A DNA stretch of 64,000 nt, taken from NCBI GenBank assembly GCA_030549175.1, contig JAUKUA010000004.1:620001-684000 (forward strand). The letters are read 5' to 3'. The notes beneath the pieces were generated by a model. The model was not told the DNA's origin. It ran no database searches and saw only the letters and a program-made list of their open reading frames with translations. Below are positions 1-9,489 of the stretch, one piece after another (position 1 is the first letter of the stretch; each line of letters starts with the position of its first letter). The DNA comes from Lasiosphaeris hirsuta. Lineage: Eukaryota > Ascomycota > Sordariomycetes > Sordariales > Lasiosphaeriaceae. The translations under genes and the position numbers were made by a program.

Positions 1-1
1 A

Positions 2-307
2 ACGCTAGCGTCGGCCATGACGGGCAACGCGACAAACATGCCAATATACGGATCGCCGCACGAGGTCACAGATTTCCTCACGGCCAACGAGTCGATGCCA
101 TGGTACCTGGTGCCGGGCGGGATCGACCAGTTTGCGCACGGCACCGAAGAGCTGCTTCCGGTGGGCGACGGGAATGGCTTTTGGGGGTCGATGCCGGATC
201 CTGTGGCAGCCCCGGGTTTGCATGTCCACATGCATGGGCCGCATAATCATGGCGGGCACGTAAGCGCGGCAGCTGCGGCCGCTGGAGCTGGAGGGGGTTA
301 TTGGTGA
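2..307 (+). CDS. C-terminal end of an unidentified protein (5' end outside window)
   Basis: The reading frame is open from base 2 and ends at TGA 305-307, giving the last 101 residues. The visible part has an ordinary globular stretch (around YGSPHEVTDFLTANESMPWY), then a His/Gly/Ala-rich low-complexity tail (HVHMHGPHNHGGH followed by poly-Ala and Gly). Such tails are common in fungal transcription factors, but no DNA-binding domain lies inside the window, so the function is not assigned. Codon use is GC-rich, like the conserved genes further right. Because the upstream sequence is missing, I cannot exclude that this is the last exon of a spliced gene. Confidence 0.55.
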   Translation, partial: TLASAMTGNATNMPIYGSPHEVTDFLTANESMPWYLVPGGIDQFAHGTEELLPVGDGNGFWGSMPDPVAAPGLHVHMHGPHNHGGHVSAAAAAAGAGGGYW

Positions 308-1308
308 TGCTCATGTCCATATGCTCGAGTTCCAGCGGCTAGGCGATGTCTTCAAGACATCAATGCTTATAAGCGATTTTGATGTTGGCGTAAGGGTGAT
401 ACCAATATTGCAATATCCGTGCTGGCTTGTGCCTATAGTAGCGATGATAAGGATGAGAAAGGCTGAGATGGCTGTTTGTAACTGTTTATGTCAATGTCAA
501 ATGTCAAAGTTCAATGCCAGACGAGCGAAGCGGAAATGTTTGGAACTCCTGATGACCACTTCTTGGTGCGGTCTTTGGGTCTACCTGTTGGGGACTTTGG
601 TCAGGGGGTTGGGTTGACGGGGTGGGCGGGGTTGTCTGCGTGCATTCTTGTTGAATTTCCATGGGATCGGTTTTACTTTGGGGGTTTTTTGAAGCGAGGT
701 AAACTTGGCAAAGCAAGTGAGTAGTTGAGTATCTTCTTAGGCGTCTAGGGTACTTGCTTTACTGTCTAGTTGAGCGGCAAGCCCGGTAGAGGGCTGGCGC
801 TCGAGGAGTTGAGGCTATGCATACTACCTAGAGTTCAGTTTGCGAGGTGTTTTGGACGTGGACGTTGTGATTCTGTGCAGAAAGTATGGACTTGAAATCA
901 TTGCCGCTGGCTTTGTGGGAGCGTGCCGGGGGGTTGAATGGGGAGAATGTCGCCGACCTTTTTAACGTTGAGTGTGGTTTTTGTGGTTTCGGTATTGTAG
1001 TTGTGGAAACTTGTTGCTCGTCCCCGATGAAGACTTCTAGGGGCTCCCGCTTCGGGGGGTAGTCTGGGACGTTTGGGTTCATGGGGGAGGGGCGCTGAGT
1101 TCGTGGAGACTAAAGACCTTGGTCGGAATTTTGTGGCCACGTTTTTCATTTGGACTTTCAAAGACTTCGGGTCAATCTGCCATTCAAGTTATAATCATAA
1201 ATCGACCGTCCTCTTTCGTATTACCATTGTAATCACCGTCACCGGTCCGCCAACTTCAATCCCCATACTCTGTCGTAATATTTGCCTTCCGACCTACTAC
1301 CGTGCAAA
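308..1308. other. intergenic, no gene seen
   Basis: About 1 kb between the left-edge gene and the SAR1-like pseudogene. Short ORFs occur on both strands but none has a recognisable motif or plausible splice pattern. The right-hand part (about 1150-1300) is richer in A/T and could be the old promoter of the SAR1-like copy. Confidence 0.5.
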
Positions 1309-1937
1309 ATGGGACTACTCGACTGGTTATACTACTAGCTGTCTTACACCGGACTGGTTCAAAGCGTGTGCAAAGCTCCTCTTCATTGGACTCAGTAATG
1401 CTGGGAAATCAACCTTACTCCAAAGACTCGCAAATGACCAGCTGAGAGGCACCGTTGCGCCTACCGAGCATCCAGGGTCAGAGGAATTGATAACGCGCCC
1501 GAGGAGGGTAGTTTTCAGCACTTTTGACCTCAGCGGTCATCAGCAGGACTGCGGGTTGTGGAAGGAATATATTTACGCCGCCACCACCATCGTTTTCATG
1601 GGTCGATGCCACGGATGCTGGACGATTGGCACGGACGATTTGGCGAGGCCGCAGCCGAACTTCACGCCCTTTTAGCAGCCAAACAACTCGCCGAGATAAC
1701 GTTCGTAGTTTTGGGCGATAAGATCGACCACCCCGGCGCTGGTATGCTGAGTCTTTTCCATTGTATTCATCATCCGCTAATCCCGTCGATGTCCTCTGGC
1801 CAGTCCCGAGAGCCGTCCTTCGCGAACGGCTTCGCCTTGGGCAAGTGACAAATCGGCCCATCGAGTTATTCATGTGTTCTGTCATTGCCAAGCAGGGATA
1901 TGGACAGGGATATGGACAGGGCGTTGTATGGCAGTGA
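1309..1937 (+). pseudogene. broken SAR1-type (ARF/SAR family) small GTPase copy
   Basis: SAR1 GTPases recruit the COPII coat at ER exit sites. Reading across frames recovers the order of SAR1 motifs: P-loop GLSNAGKST (about 1388), PTEHPGSEEL, DLSGHQQ (switch II), VDATDA, LGDKIDHPGA (G4 box, NKxD changed to DKID), then the C-terminal RPIELFMCSV and QGYGQ. The motifs lie in three frames: the frame changes just after 1600 (extra G before VDATDA) and again at an apparent 13-bp direct duplication (1621-1633 / 1634-1646). A 62-bp intron (1742-1803) still has usable GT...CAG ends and joins frames correctly. The C-terminal GYGQ unit is doubled. The 5' part after the ATG at 1309 also hits an early stop. 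The family's usual N-terminal amphipathic helix is not recognisable. Best read as a decayed paralog, not the essential gene. Confidence 0.75.
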
Positions 1938-2392
1938 AAACCGCCATTTATGAAGGTGATGCCCATCCCTATGTAAAGCGCCCAGCCTTCGTCGAGCTCC
2001 TCCAACCGAGGGAAGTTTCGGATGCGATCTTTCAATGTGTTTCGGGCGAAGCCTAGACCTACAGGATACTCCGGATCTGCTCTTGCTTCTAGGGCAAACT
2101 TCCAGCGTCGAATATATTCTTTGGGGATCTCCACGGAGCGTACTTTTGTCCCATTGGGAATTTTCGAGACACTGAAAGAGAGTCGAACTCCTTCAAAATG
2201 ACACGGCTGGGTCAGTAAGTCGACTTGGATACGGGTAGTGTCAATGTCTGGAGTTGAAGCGTCATCCCTCTGTTTTTTGACGGGCTGTAAGTGGAGCTCA
2301 TAGTTAGGACTTGAAGCATATACAAAAACTAAAGCTGCATGTACGATCGACTGAACTGTATTCTTTGGTATGCACGTTTCAGATGACTCCAT
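1478..2392 (-). CDS. unrecognised ORF antisense to the SAR1-like relic
   Basis: An open frame of 304 residues from the first ATG (2390-2392). The first half (roughly 2392-1950) has balanced, protein-like composition (for example VRSVEIPKEYIRRWKFALEA and GLGFARNTLKDRIRNFPRLE). The second half is simply the antisense of the SAR1-like sequence and is unlikely to be meaningful. No family is recognised. The true product, if any, may end or splice near 1940. The two transcripts would be convergent and overlapping. Confidence 0.3.
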   Translation of the reverse strand: MESSETCIPKNTVQSIVHAALVFVYASSPNYELHLQPVKKQRDDASTPDIDTTRIQVDLLTQPCHFEGVRLSFSVSKIPNGTKVRSVEIPKEYIRRWKFALEARADPEYPVGLGFARNTLKDRIRNFPRLEELDEGWALYIGMGITFINGGFHCHTTPCPYPCPYPCLAMTEHMNNSMGRFVTCPRRSRSRRTALGTGQRTSTGLADDEYNGKDSAYQRRGGRSYRPKLRTLSRRVVWLLKGREVRLRPRQIVRANRPASVASTHENDGGGGVNIFLPQPAVLLMTAEVKSAENYPPRARYQFL

Positions 2393-3414
2393 GGCAACTG
2401 ACCACTTTGGAGAGATGTGGCCACTATTTCCGATAACGCTTATCCGATTATTGGAGGATGTGGATGTGTTTCTGGGGCCCCAGAGCTTGGGATTAGACAA
2501 GCCAGCTCAATTCCAGGTCCCTAAAGCACCATATGCTGTGGGCCGGTGCTGTGCTGTGCTGTCTGAGACATATGCTGTGTAGCACTTAGGGCCGGCCTAT
2601 GACACTGGACTCCGGGAAAGACCTCAAGGACAGCAAGGAGCAGGGGATTGACAGGTTGGCTGGAAAAGGCTACGAGACATCGCTCAACGTGCTTCCAATC
2701 ACACTACAAAGCCCCTAGAACAGTAGAGCCAAAAGACTGCGCTTAGGTCACCCAGTCCAAAAATGCTCCCCCGAATTGCGGTAAGCCACGTGACTGAGCA
2801 ATAGGTGCACCACTTGACTTTCCCCTTGGTTTTTTGCCCGGGCGGGTGGCACCGGCCCCATGGAATCTTTTGGCTCCGAGTCGACGCGGCAGGCGGTCGA
2901 CAAGCTCATCACCTCCACGTCCCACGAACCGCAGCCTGCCAAAAAACCATTCCTATCCTTCAGGTCGGGGAGCTTCACGGTTCGCCGTCGCCTTGTGCCC
3001 ATGCACTGCGGTTTCATAAAGCAGACTCGACCGGCCTAGGGCTTCTTGGGGCCGGCTTCGCCGGACGCAGATGCGTTGTCCGCGGCACAACTTCGACTCC
3101 TCTTGAATTTCTATTGTGAATGGTGGTTCGGACATTCTTTGCAAGATGGCTGCGAGGTTTGATTGCCTCTTATTTATAATCCAGGCTCTGGCCCGCGATC
3201 CGTCTCCGGAGTCCCGGCGGTGATGCATTGATTGGCCACAGGTACCTACTAACCTTGCCTAGAATTATCTCGCTGCGATCTCGCATCCCGTCTGCATCAG
3301 GGCGCGCTCGGCTCCACGTGATGCTGCCTAAGGTCCCTAGGTACCAGGCTGTCTGCTACCGGGCGGGGGGCAGAGCCATTTTTCGTGTTTGCCTGCCGTC
3401 AACTGAAAACTGAA
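2393..3414. other. intergenic; one 59-codon ORF at 2860-3039
   Basis: No clear gene. A small plus-strand ORF at 2860-3039 (starts MESFGSESTRQAVDKL, contains KKPFLSFRSGSF) has reasonable composition but no family match that I know of, no visible splice partner and no regulatory context. It is mentioned only so that it is not lost. Confidence 0.35.
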
Positions 3415-4012
3415 ATGTTTTCCAAGGGCAAAAGCAAAGAAGTGCACGAGTACTTGCTCGCCCCGAACTTCCACCTCGGCCCTCGACCGAATGGGCCCCT
3501 CGAACTGGGCCACACCCTCGACGATCCCCAGGAGCCCCGCTTACCGCTGAACCGGGATGAGGTGTGTGTCTCCGCTGGACTCGCGGTCGTACACGCAGAC
3601 TGCCACGAGCATGTCAGCCGTTCGGAGCCAGCTTGACAAGAGCGAGTTCAAGATCTGGGCGCGACTGGCCGACCTGGTGCCCGTCGGTGGAGACGGCACC
3701 GTCGCGGGGGACAAGTCGTCGACCGACCTCTTTGAAATTAAGACCGTCGAGGCTACCTACTTCTTACCCTCCAGCAAGTACCTCGAGGCCAGCGTGAAGA
3801 TCGAGGACGTCAGACGATTCCTCGAGGGTGGACTGTGGCGTAACAACATCTACATTGTCACGGGACTGAAGGTGGCCCGTAACGGAAGCGTGACTAGCTA
3901 CACGTTGGACGGCAAGAATATGTCAGCCGGGACGTCGGTCGACTTCAAGCAGCTGGGTATACCGTTCACAGCCGGCGCTAGCGAGGAGTGTGGCGAAATG
4001 CACTCAAAGTGA
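3415..4012 (+). pseudogene. unnamed fungal conserved family, single frameshift
   Basis: The first frame (ATG 3415) encodes about 49 residues: FSKGKSKEVHEYLLAPN, then LELGHTLDD and LNRDE. The remainder continues in another frame to TGA-region 4012: TRSQL-like VRSQLDKSEFKIWARL, YFLPSSKYLEASVK, VYMITGLK-like IYIVTGLKVARNGSV. This order matches an abundant uncharacterised family of Pezizomycotina proteins that ends in the conserved [I/V]TGLKVARG-type motif; no function is established that I know of. The two frames meet at a GTGTGTGT run (about 3560-3567), so replication slippage is the simplest break. A 37-nt intron is conceivable but shorter than any other intron in the window. Length after joining (about 195 residues) is near the family norm, so the break could be recent or a sequencing error. 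Confidence 0.6.
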
Positions 4013-4117
4013 TGGGACATCAATTGACTTGATGGAAACTCGTGCAATGTTACTATCTAGGAGAAGTCTATCCATGGCCATACTTTTGCCAATTATCAAC
4101 TGAACTCGCTCTGCCAG

Positions 4118-4255
4118 ATGAGTCAACGACCATTCGTCAACGGTATCTCTCATTGCCCTTTCTGTGGAGCCCGGAATCTGGTCAACCATTTAGACGAGCA
4201 CGGGCTCCCGAGCCTGGGTTCCGAGGACCGCAACATGATATCTCACATTGGCTAG
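4118..4255 (+). CDS. tiny ORF with a C2H2-like motif, possible gene fragment
   Basis: A 45-residue ORF (ATG 4118, TAG 4253-4255) contains CPFCGARNLVNHLDEH, a Cys-x2-Cys...His-x3-His spacing like the degenerate C2H2 fingers found in large fungal NLR/ankyrin proteins. No upstream or downstream exon was found. It may be a fragment of a lost gene or chance. Confidence 0.2.
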   Translation: MSQRPFVNGISHCPFCGARNLVNHLDEHGLPSLGSEDRNMISHIG

Positions 4256-4671
4256 ATAGCATATCGTGGGCCCGGCTCGGGGGAGGGGGGAGGGCGATTT
4301 ATTTAGAGCGCGTAACAAGGCACCGTAACGATCGTCATTTTGCGCCGAAGGACATACATATACCTCCATTTTCTACTCACCACCTTCCATCAACAGCCGC
4401 CACGGTCGTAGCCACAGTCGCAGCCCTGGCCTGTTATTTCCCTGGCTCTGCGCGCGAAATTCAATGAATGTGCTGTTTGGATGCATTGGGTGGTGGCTCG
4501 GAGGAGGTGTTTCTCGAGGTTATATATTGGAGCTACGGTGCCTCGTTACGCGCTTTTTATTTAGGCTACGTAATGAATCCTTTGGCGCTGTTAGATCGGT
4601 ATATCTGAGGGACTCCATCTCAAAGCTTCAGACAGAGCTGCACGATGGTATGGTGACCTAACCTATTCTTC

Positions 4672-4692
4672 ATATATATATATATATATATA
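4672..4692. repeat. (AT)n microsatellite
   Basis: About ten AT dinucleotides in an AT-rich intergenic tract. Confidence 0.9.
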
Positions 4693-6264
4693 CTCTGCAT
4701 AGACCGGTCCCTCCCATAGGCATTAGTTTATCAGAGTCATCAGTTGAATTGATTCCGAGAGTAACCTTCGGCAGTTGGGTTCAAGGGAATGCTCAGTTCT
4801 CTGGGGTGTCTTCCTGTTATTGTGCGCCCATTGATAGTATTTGGAGCGCGTAAACGACATACGCTTACGGCGGCAAAATACAGTACCTCTTTATAGGGCT
4901 CATAGTATCCGATTGGGTGGCGTTCTTGGATGCAGAATCGATTGATCCAAACATGTCGAGACCATTGGCCGTGGCTACTATAAACGCTATTTTAATACCT
5001 AGTATGTATCGGAATGTCCCTTTTTCTTTTTGGTGAAGGGGCCCTAATGAATGTCGTGGAAGCTGACCTTATCGGGACCCGATGGATGAGAGAAGGTAGT
5101 ATAGAGAGATGCGTGTGGTTGTATTGAGCAGTTGTATGATTGAGGTGTTAAGATGTTCAAGGGTATAATATATTGTAAAGGCATGCCATAGTAAATTGGG
5201 GGCTGTCACACATAGTTTCGGTAAGTTATATAGCCTCAAGGTTAACTACCTCGCCTTGGTACACTCTCAAAAGTAAGCTGGAGTTCTACTGTTATGGCTA
5301 CTGGAACGATGATGGTCTATCATTTGGCACCAAATATTTTGGGTCAGCCGTGGTAGGTATAGCTATTGTGAGACTTGGCCGTAATTCTTCCTCACCTTTG
5401 CAGTCTCTTTGACTAATTGATGCACAATCGGGGCGATAACCCAGCGCAGAAAAGGGCATTTCATTATTTCATTTCCATCAATCTATGCGTTCTCTTCACA
5501 CAAGCAAAAAAAAAAACTGCCCCTCATTGGCACACGCGACAAAATAACGCATATTTTATCTGACCAGTCGCAGCCCTCGATTCGCCGACACCAACCCCTC
5601 CAAAGAGACCGAACCTCAGCCCCTGCCACAAACCGTCACACCGTCCACCCCAGGCCCAATGGGGGAGGTCAGAAGGGGTTCAAGGAGGACATTGGCACGC
5701 CCCCGACCAGGCAGGTCAGTCCTAGGCCAATCCGCCCTAGCGGCGTTTTTACGCTGTCTTCCTTGCGTAGCAAATCTGCACGTCAGGATCAAGGGGTGTT
5801 TGTGCCTTGCCTTCACCGACGACGGCGTTCGACGACGCCTGGACCATGCATCGCCGTCGCCGGGCTCGTCAACGGGCACCTGCACCCAACGGCAGCTTGA
5901 GGAGCGACCTCCTCAAATCGCCCCTCTCTCTCTGCAGAGACGGGGCCTAGAAAACGCCTCGCTGCCGGTGTAAGCGAGCGAGCGACCGATCCAGTCCTCT
6001 CGCCGGGGAGGAAGGAGTTAAGCGCGCCATCGGTACCGTTGATTCTCCTCTTGGCTCGCTTCGTCGGACAGATAGGTCGGCGAGAAGAGGTGGCGATGGA
6101 GGGCGTTGGTGGAAACACTGGCTTCCGTATCCGGGCCATCGTCAGCACTCTATTGGCACGACGCTAGCCAGCGACGACGCGGAACTGGCATCTCTGCTAC
6201 TGAGCTCGTGGGGCATTTCTACGATGTTATCTCAAACGTCTAATAACCCCATATCACAATCACA

Positions 6265-6291
6265 AGCAAGAAAGCAAGAAAGCAAGAAAGC
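6265..6291. repeat. 8-bp tandem repeat (GCAAGAAA)x3
   Basis: Three copies of GCAAGAAA followed by GCATGAAC; a short purine-rich tandem array in intergenic DNA. Confidence 0.85.
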
Positions 6292-7063
6292 ATGAACCAC
6301 CGCAATCGCATCTCGAAACAGCCCAACGCTTCTATAACTCCCGAATACCATCCTGGCAGGCAGCCGAATTACCTAACCTCGGCGACACACCTGCCACGCC
6401 ATCGCACCCGCCGCTGGCACAGTCCCGATCCCACCATGCAACGCTGGCTTACGTCGCCGCCCACGCAGTTCATCTCCGGACCCATGGTTTCTAGAAGCAC
6501 CAGAAACACGCTGCAGCAGGGCCCGTTCCATCCCACTCCATCGCTGCACCGTCACTGCACCGAACAGTCGAGGAAAGCGAGGCAGACAGACACTCGTTAT
6601 GTGCATGGATATAGTATTCACATATGTTTGCTGTAGTATTGTACAACCATACAAACCACAGAACCAAGCCTGGCAGGTCTGCGGGCAATCAAACCCCCCG
6701 TCTCCCTGGCAGCAGTCTTACCACCCGCTGTGCCTCTCCTGGCATGGCATCGCCTCGCCTTCGGGTATCGTAACAAGGTCGTGTAGCACCGGATACCTGA
6801 TCCCCATCAAAAGACAAAAACACCCTAATCTCATCCCAATTGATGGATACCGTAGCCCAATTATTTCGCCGGGAACCCGATAAAATCCAAATTATATCCC
6901 CAAGGCCGCGCAAATAAAGCGCAAAATGACACCGTATCTCCCAACCGCCCTAGATTCGATTTTCGTGACTGCGCCTGTATGCAAAAACCCCGGTTCTAGA
7001 TCCGCCCGTAATGAGTTTCCCTGTGAGAGCAGTTGAAGCGTAGTAGCCACAACAGGGGGGCCA

Positions 7064-9489
7064 TCAAACCCCCATCACCACCATCCCAATCGCAACACAG
7101 ATCGCCGCAACTAGCCCCTGGCCGTCGGGCCTCAGCCCGCCGACCGCAGCATCTTTGCTCGCCGTCGGTGACGCCGTGGGATCGGCGATCGTACCGCCTG
7201 GCGTGATGGTCGTCGTCGGCCCGAACGGATACGGCAGGTCTAACGTCGACATAGACACCCCGCTGGGGCCAATCGTGATCGTCTCGCCGCCCACCACCGT
7301 CGTTGTCGTGCCCGTACCGGGGCCAACTGTGTACGTGGAACCTCCAATGACCACCACCGATGCGCCGACCTTGGTGATCGTGGCCCCGCCCACCACCGCG
7401 AATTGCGTGTCGCCCGGCTTGGCCGATTTCCCCCCGAGCGTGGTTCCGTGTGCCGTAACGCCCGCTGGTCCAAACGTGATTGTCTCTCCAGCCACCACTG
7501 CTGTCGATGAGGCTGGGCCGTAAGTGATGGTAGTGCCTTGGATCACGATGACCGACTGCCCAACCGCCGTGATCAGCTCGCCGCCGGCCACCACAATCTC
7601 TGTTGGCGACGGGGATGATGGTATCGCCAACGTTTGGCTGCCTACCGCGACCGCGGAGGGTCCGATGCTGACCGTTTGCCCGCTGACAATCGCCGTCGTA
7701 GGCGTGGCGTTCATTGTGAAAGACGTTCCGCCTACAACAGCAACACCCGAGCTCACCACCACCTGTAAGCCACCCAGACTTGTTGTTGTCGGCGCTGCCA
7801 CCAAGACACCGCCCACCATGGATGGTCGGTCGACCGTGGCACCAGCCCCAACCACCTCGGTAGGGTTGATCGTGAAAGTCACACCGCTGACGATGACAAC
7901 CTGAGTCGGCTGCGAAGGGTTGTCAATGATCGTGTTTCCATTAATTACCACAGCCGAGGGCTTCACAGCAACCGTCACAGGGCTGGTGGGCGTAGTGACC
8001 GGCACGGGGCCGTTGACTGCCTGGCTCTGGGGTCGAGAATTGTAAGCGGGCGTTGAGATCGGGTTCCCGGCCGTGACCGAGGTGTGAGCATCTCGAGTCT
8101 GAGGCTCGGCAGTAACGCCGTAGTTTGGTGTGTTGATAGTTGAGAAGACAACGGCAGGGTTCTTATCCGTAGTAAGAATGATGACGGGCTGAGCCGTACT
8201 GACCAACATAGGGGCATCAGTGTAGGTCTGGTGACCAAAGTTGTAATCGGTTGTCGTCACGCTGCATGTCACAAACTTCGAGCCCGACCCAGTTGACGAG
8301 CAGAATGATATTGTTAGACGCGGTGGTGATAAGGGTGCGGCGCAGGGTGGCGGTGTTGTGATGGGAGGGAATAATGGCGTGTAGTCTTCTGGATCACCAA
8401 TCCAAGTTATCGTGCTAGTGTAAATGATCGAGTAGCTTGTTTGCACGCCTGACGGGCCTGTGAGCTGGCAGGGGTTGGCGGGCGGCGATGTGATCACACC
8501 CGTGCCCGCTGTCAAATTTGGCCGTAGAACCGAGGTCGAGAGCGTCGTAATATTCCACCAGCCAGACGGACCGCTCTGTGCTTGCGATGGCGGGAAAGTG
8601 CCAGGCCCCGGCGCTTGTGTGCTGGTGGTGGTTATCTTCACGCCCAAATCGATTGTCTGTTGTATTGTTGTTGTGGCCCCCGTGGCTGTTGTTACCTTGG
8701 GCGGGGGACCACGCGGCGGCGTCGGCGGAACCTTTGCTGGTGTCGTCGGCGTCGTCACTACTGTTGCTGTTACCTCCCCTGGTCCGTAGACCATACCCAC
8801 GTCCGGTTCTGACGGTGGTGCTCCCGGAAAGGCCACGGTTGCTGCCCCGGTTTCTAATGGAGGGGGCCCTTTCGCCGATCCCGTATTCGGCTGGACCGAG
8901 TTCTTGGATGCACCTACCGAACGTGAAGGCGCATTGTCGTCCGTTGTCAGCGTCCCACCCGAACCATACACCGCTGGATAGACATATTCCTCGCTCGACG
9001 TCGGGCTTGCGACGCCGGCATCGACTTCTGTGTTGCTCCCACCCCCCAAGTCGAACGAGTCCGACAACACTGATACGACTAATGCAGGCCGTGGTATCGC
9101 TGGCGGCGGCGCAGCGGCCCGAGTGGGCATTGTTGTGGCCGGAGCAGCCTGTGTATCAGTTTGCTGCACGCCCGCGTCGTACACCGTGCTGACCGTGTCG
9201 AGTGCAATGGTTTCTGTTATCGCAACGACCGTCGGCTTCGTCTCGACTACTATTGGCGGCACCTTGGGCGGCACCTTGGGCGGGACACGGGTCGTGGTGG
9301 GCACCGTGATGGAGGTATTCGAAGCCGTCGCGAAGGGACCGGCATCGTTGACATCTCGTATAAGTCGACCTGTTCCCAGTCAGCTACCGAACCCGTCTCG
9401 TGTAGATAGATAGACTTAAGCATACCTCCGAGGACTGTGTCGAGGCAAAGCACTGCGAGCGACAGCAGCACCTGCTTGCCGACAACCAT
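7064..9489 (-). CDS. GPI-anchored Ser/Thr/Pro-rich cell-surface protein with internal repeats
   Basis: Two exons: 9426-9489 and 7064-9369, intron 9370-9425 (56 bp, GTATGC...CAG, branch GCTGAC), 789 residues. Exon 1 encodes a signal peptide (VLLSLAVLCLDTVLG). The body is Thr/Ser/Pro/Val-rich: a Pro-rich KVPPKVPP region, mucin-like stretches, then in the C-terminal third three or more degenerate repeats built on the pattern [G]GxxxTxVGxSVVVIxGxTxTxGP...VVxGETITxGPxGV. The C-terminus (PTASPTASKDAAVGG followed by a hydrophobic LVAAICVAIGMVVMGV) is a GPI-attachment signal. These features indicate an extracellular wall- or membrane-bound protein. No enzymatic domain is visible. The long plus-strand ORFs here are mirror images of the repeats. 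Confidence 0.85.

Larger units (their letters stand above)
4013..7063. other. 3-kb gene-free tract with an AT-rich half
   Basis: No convincing gene. 4660-5520 is AT-rich with a (AT)n run and many TpA steps. 5600-6150 is GC-rich with overlapping ORFs on both strands that have arginine-rich, non-protein-like translations. A 46-codon ORF at 4118-4255 has a zinc-finger-like motif and is listed separately. 6292-6636 is open but unrecognised. Confidence 0.5.
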
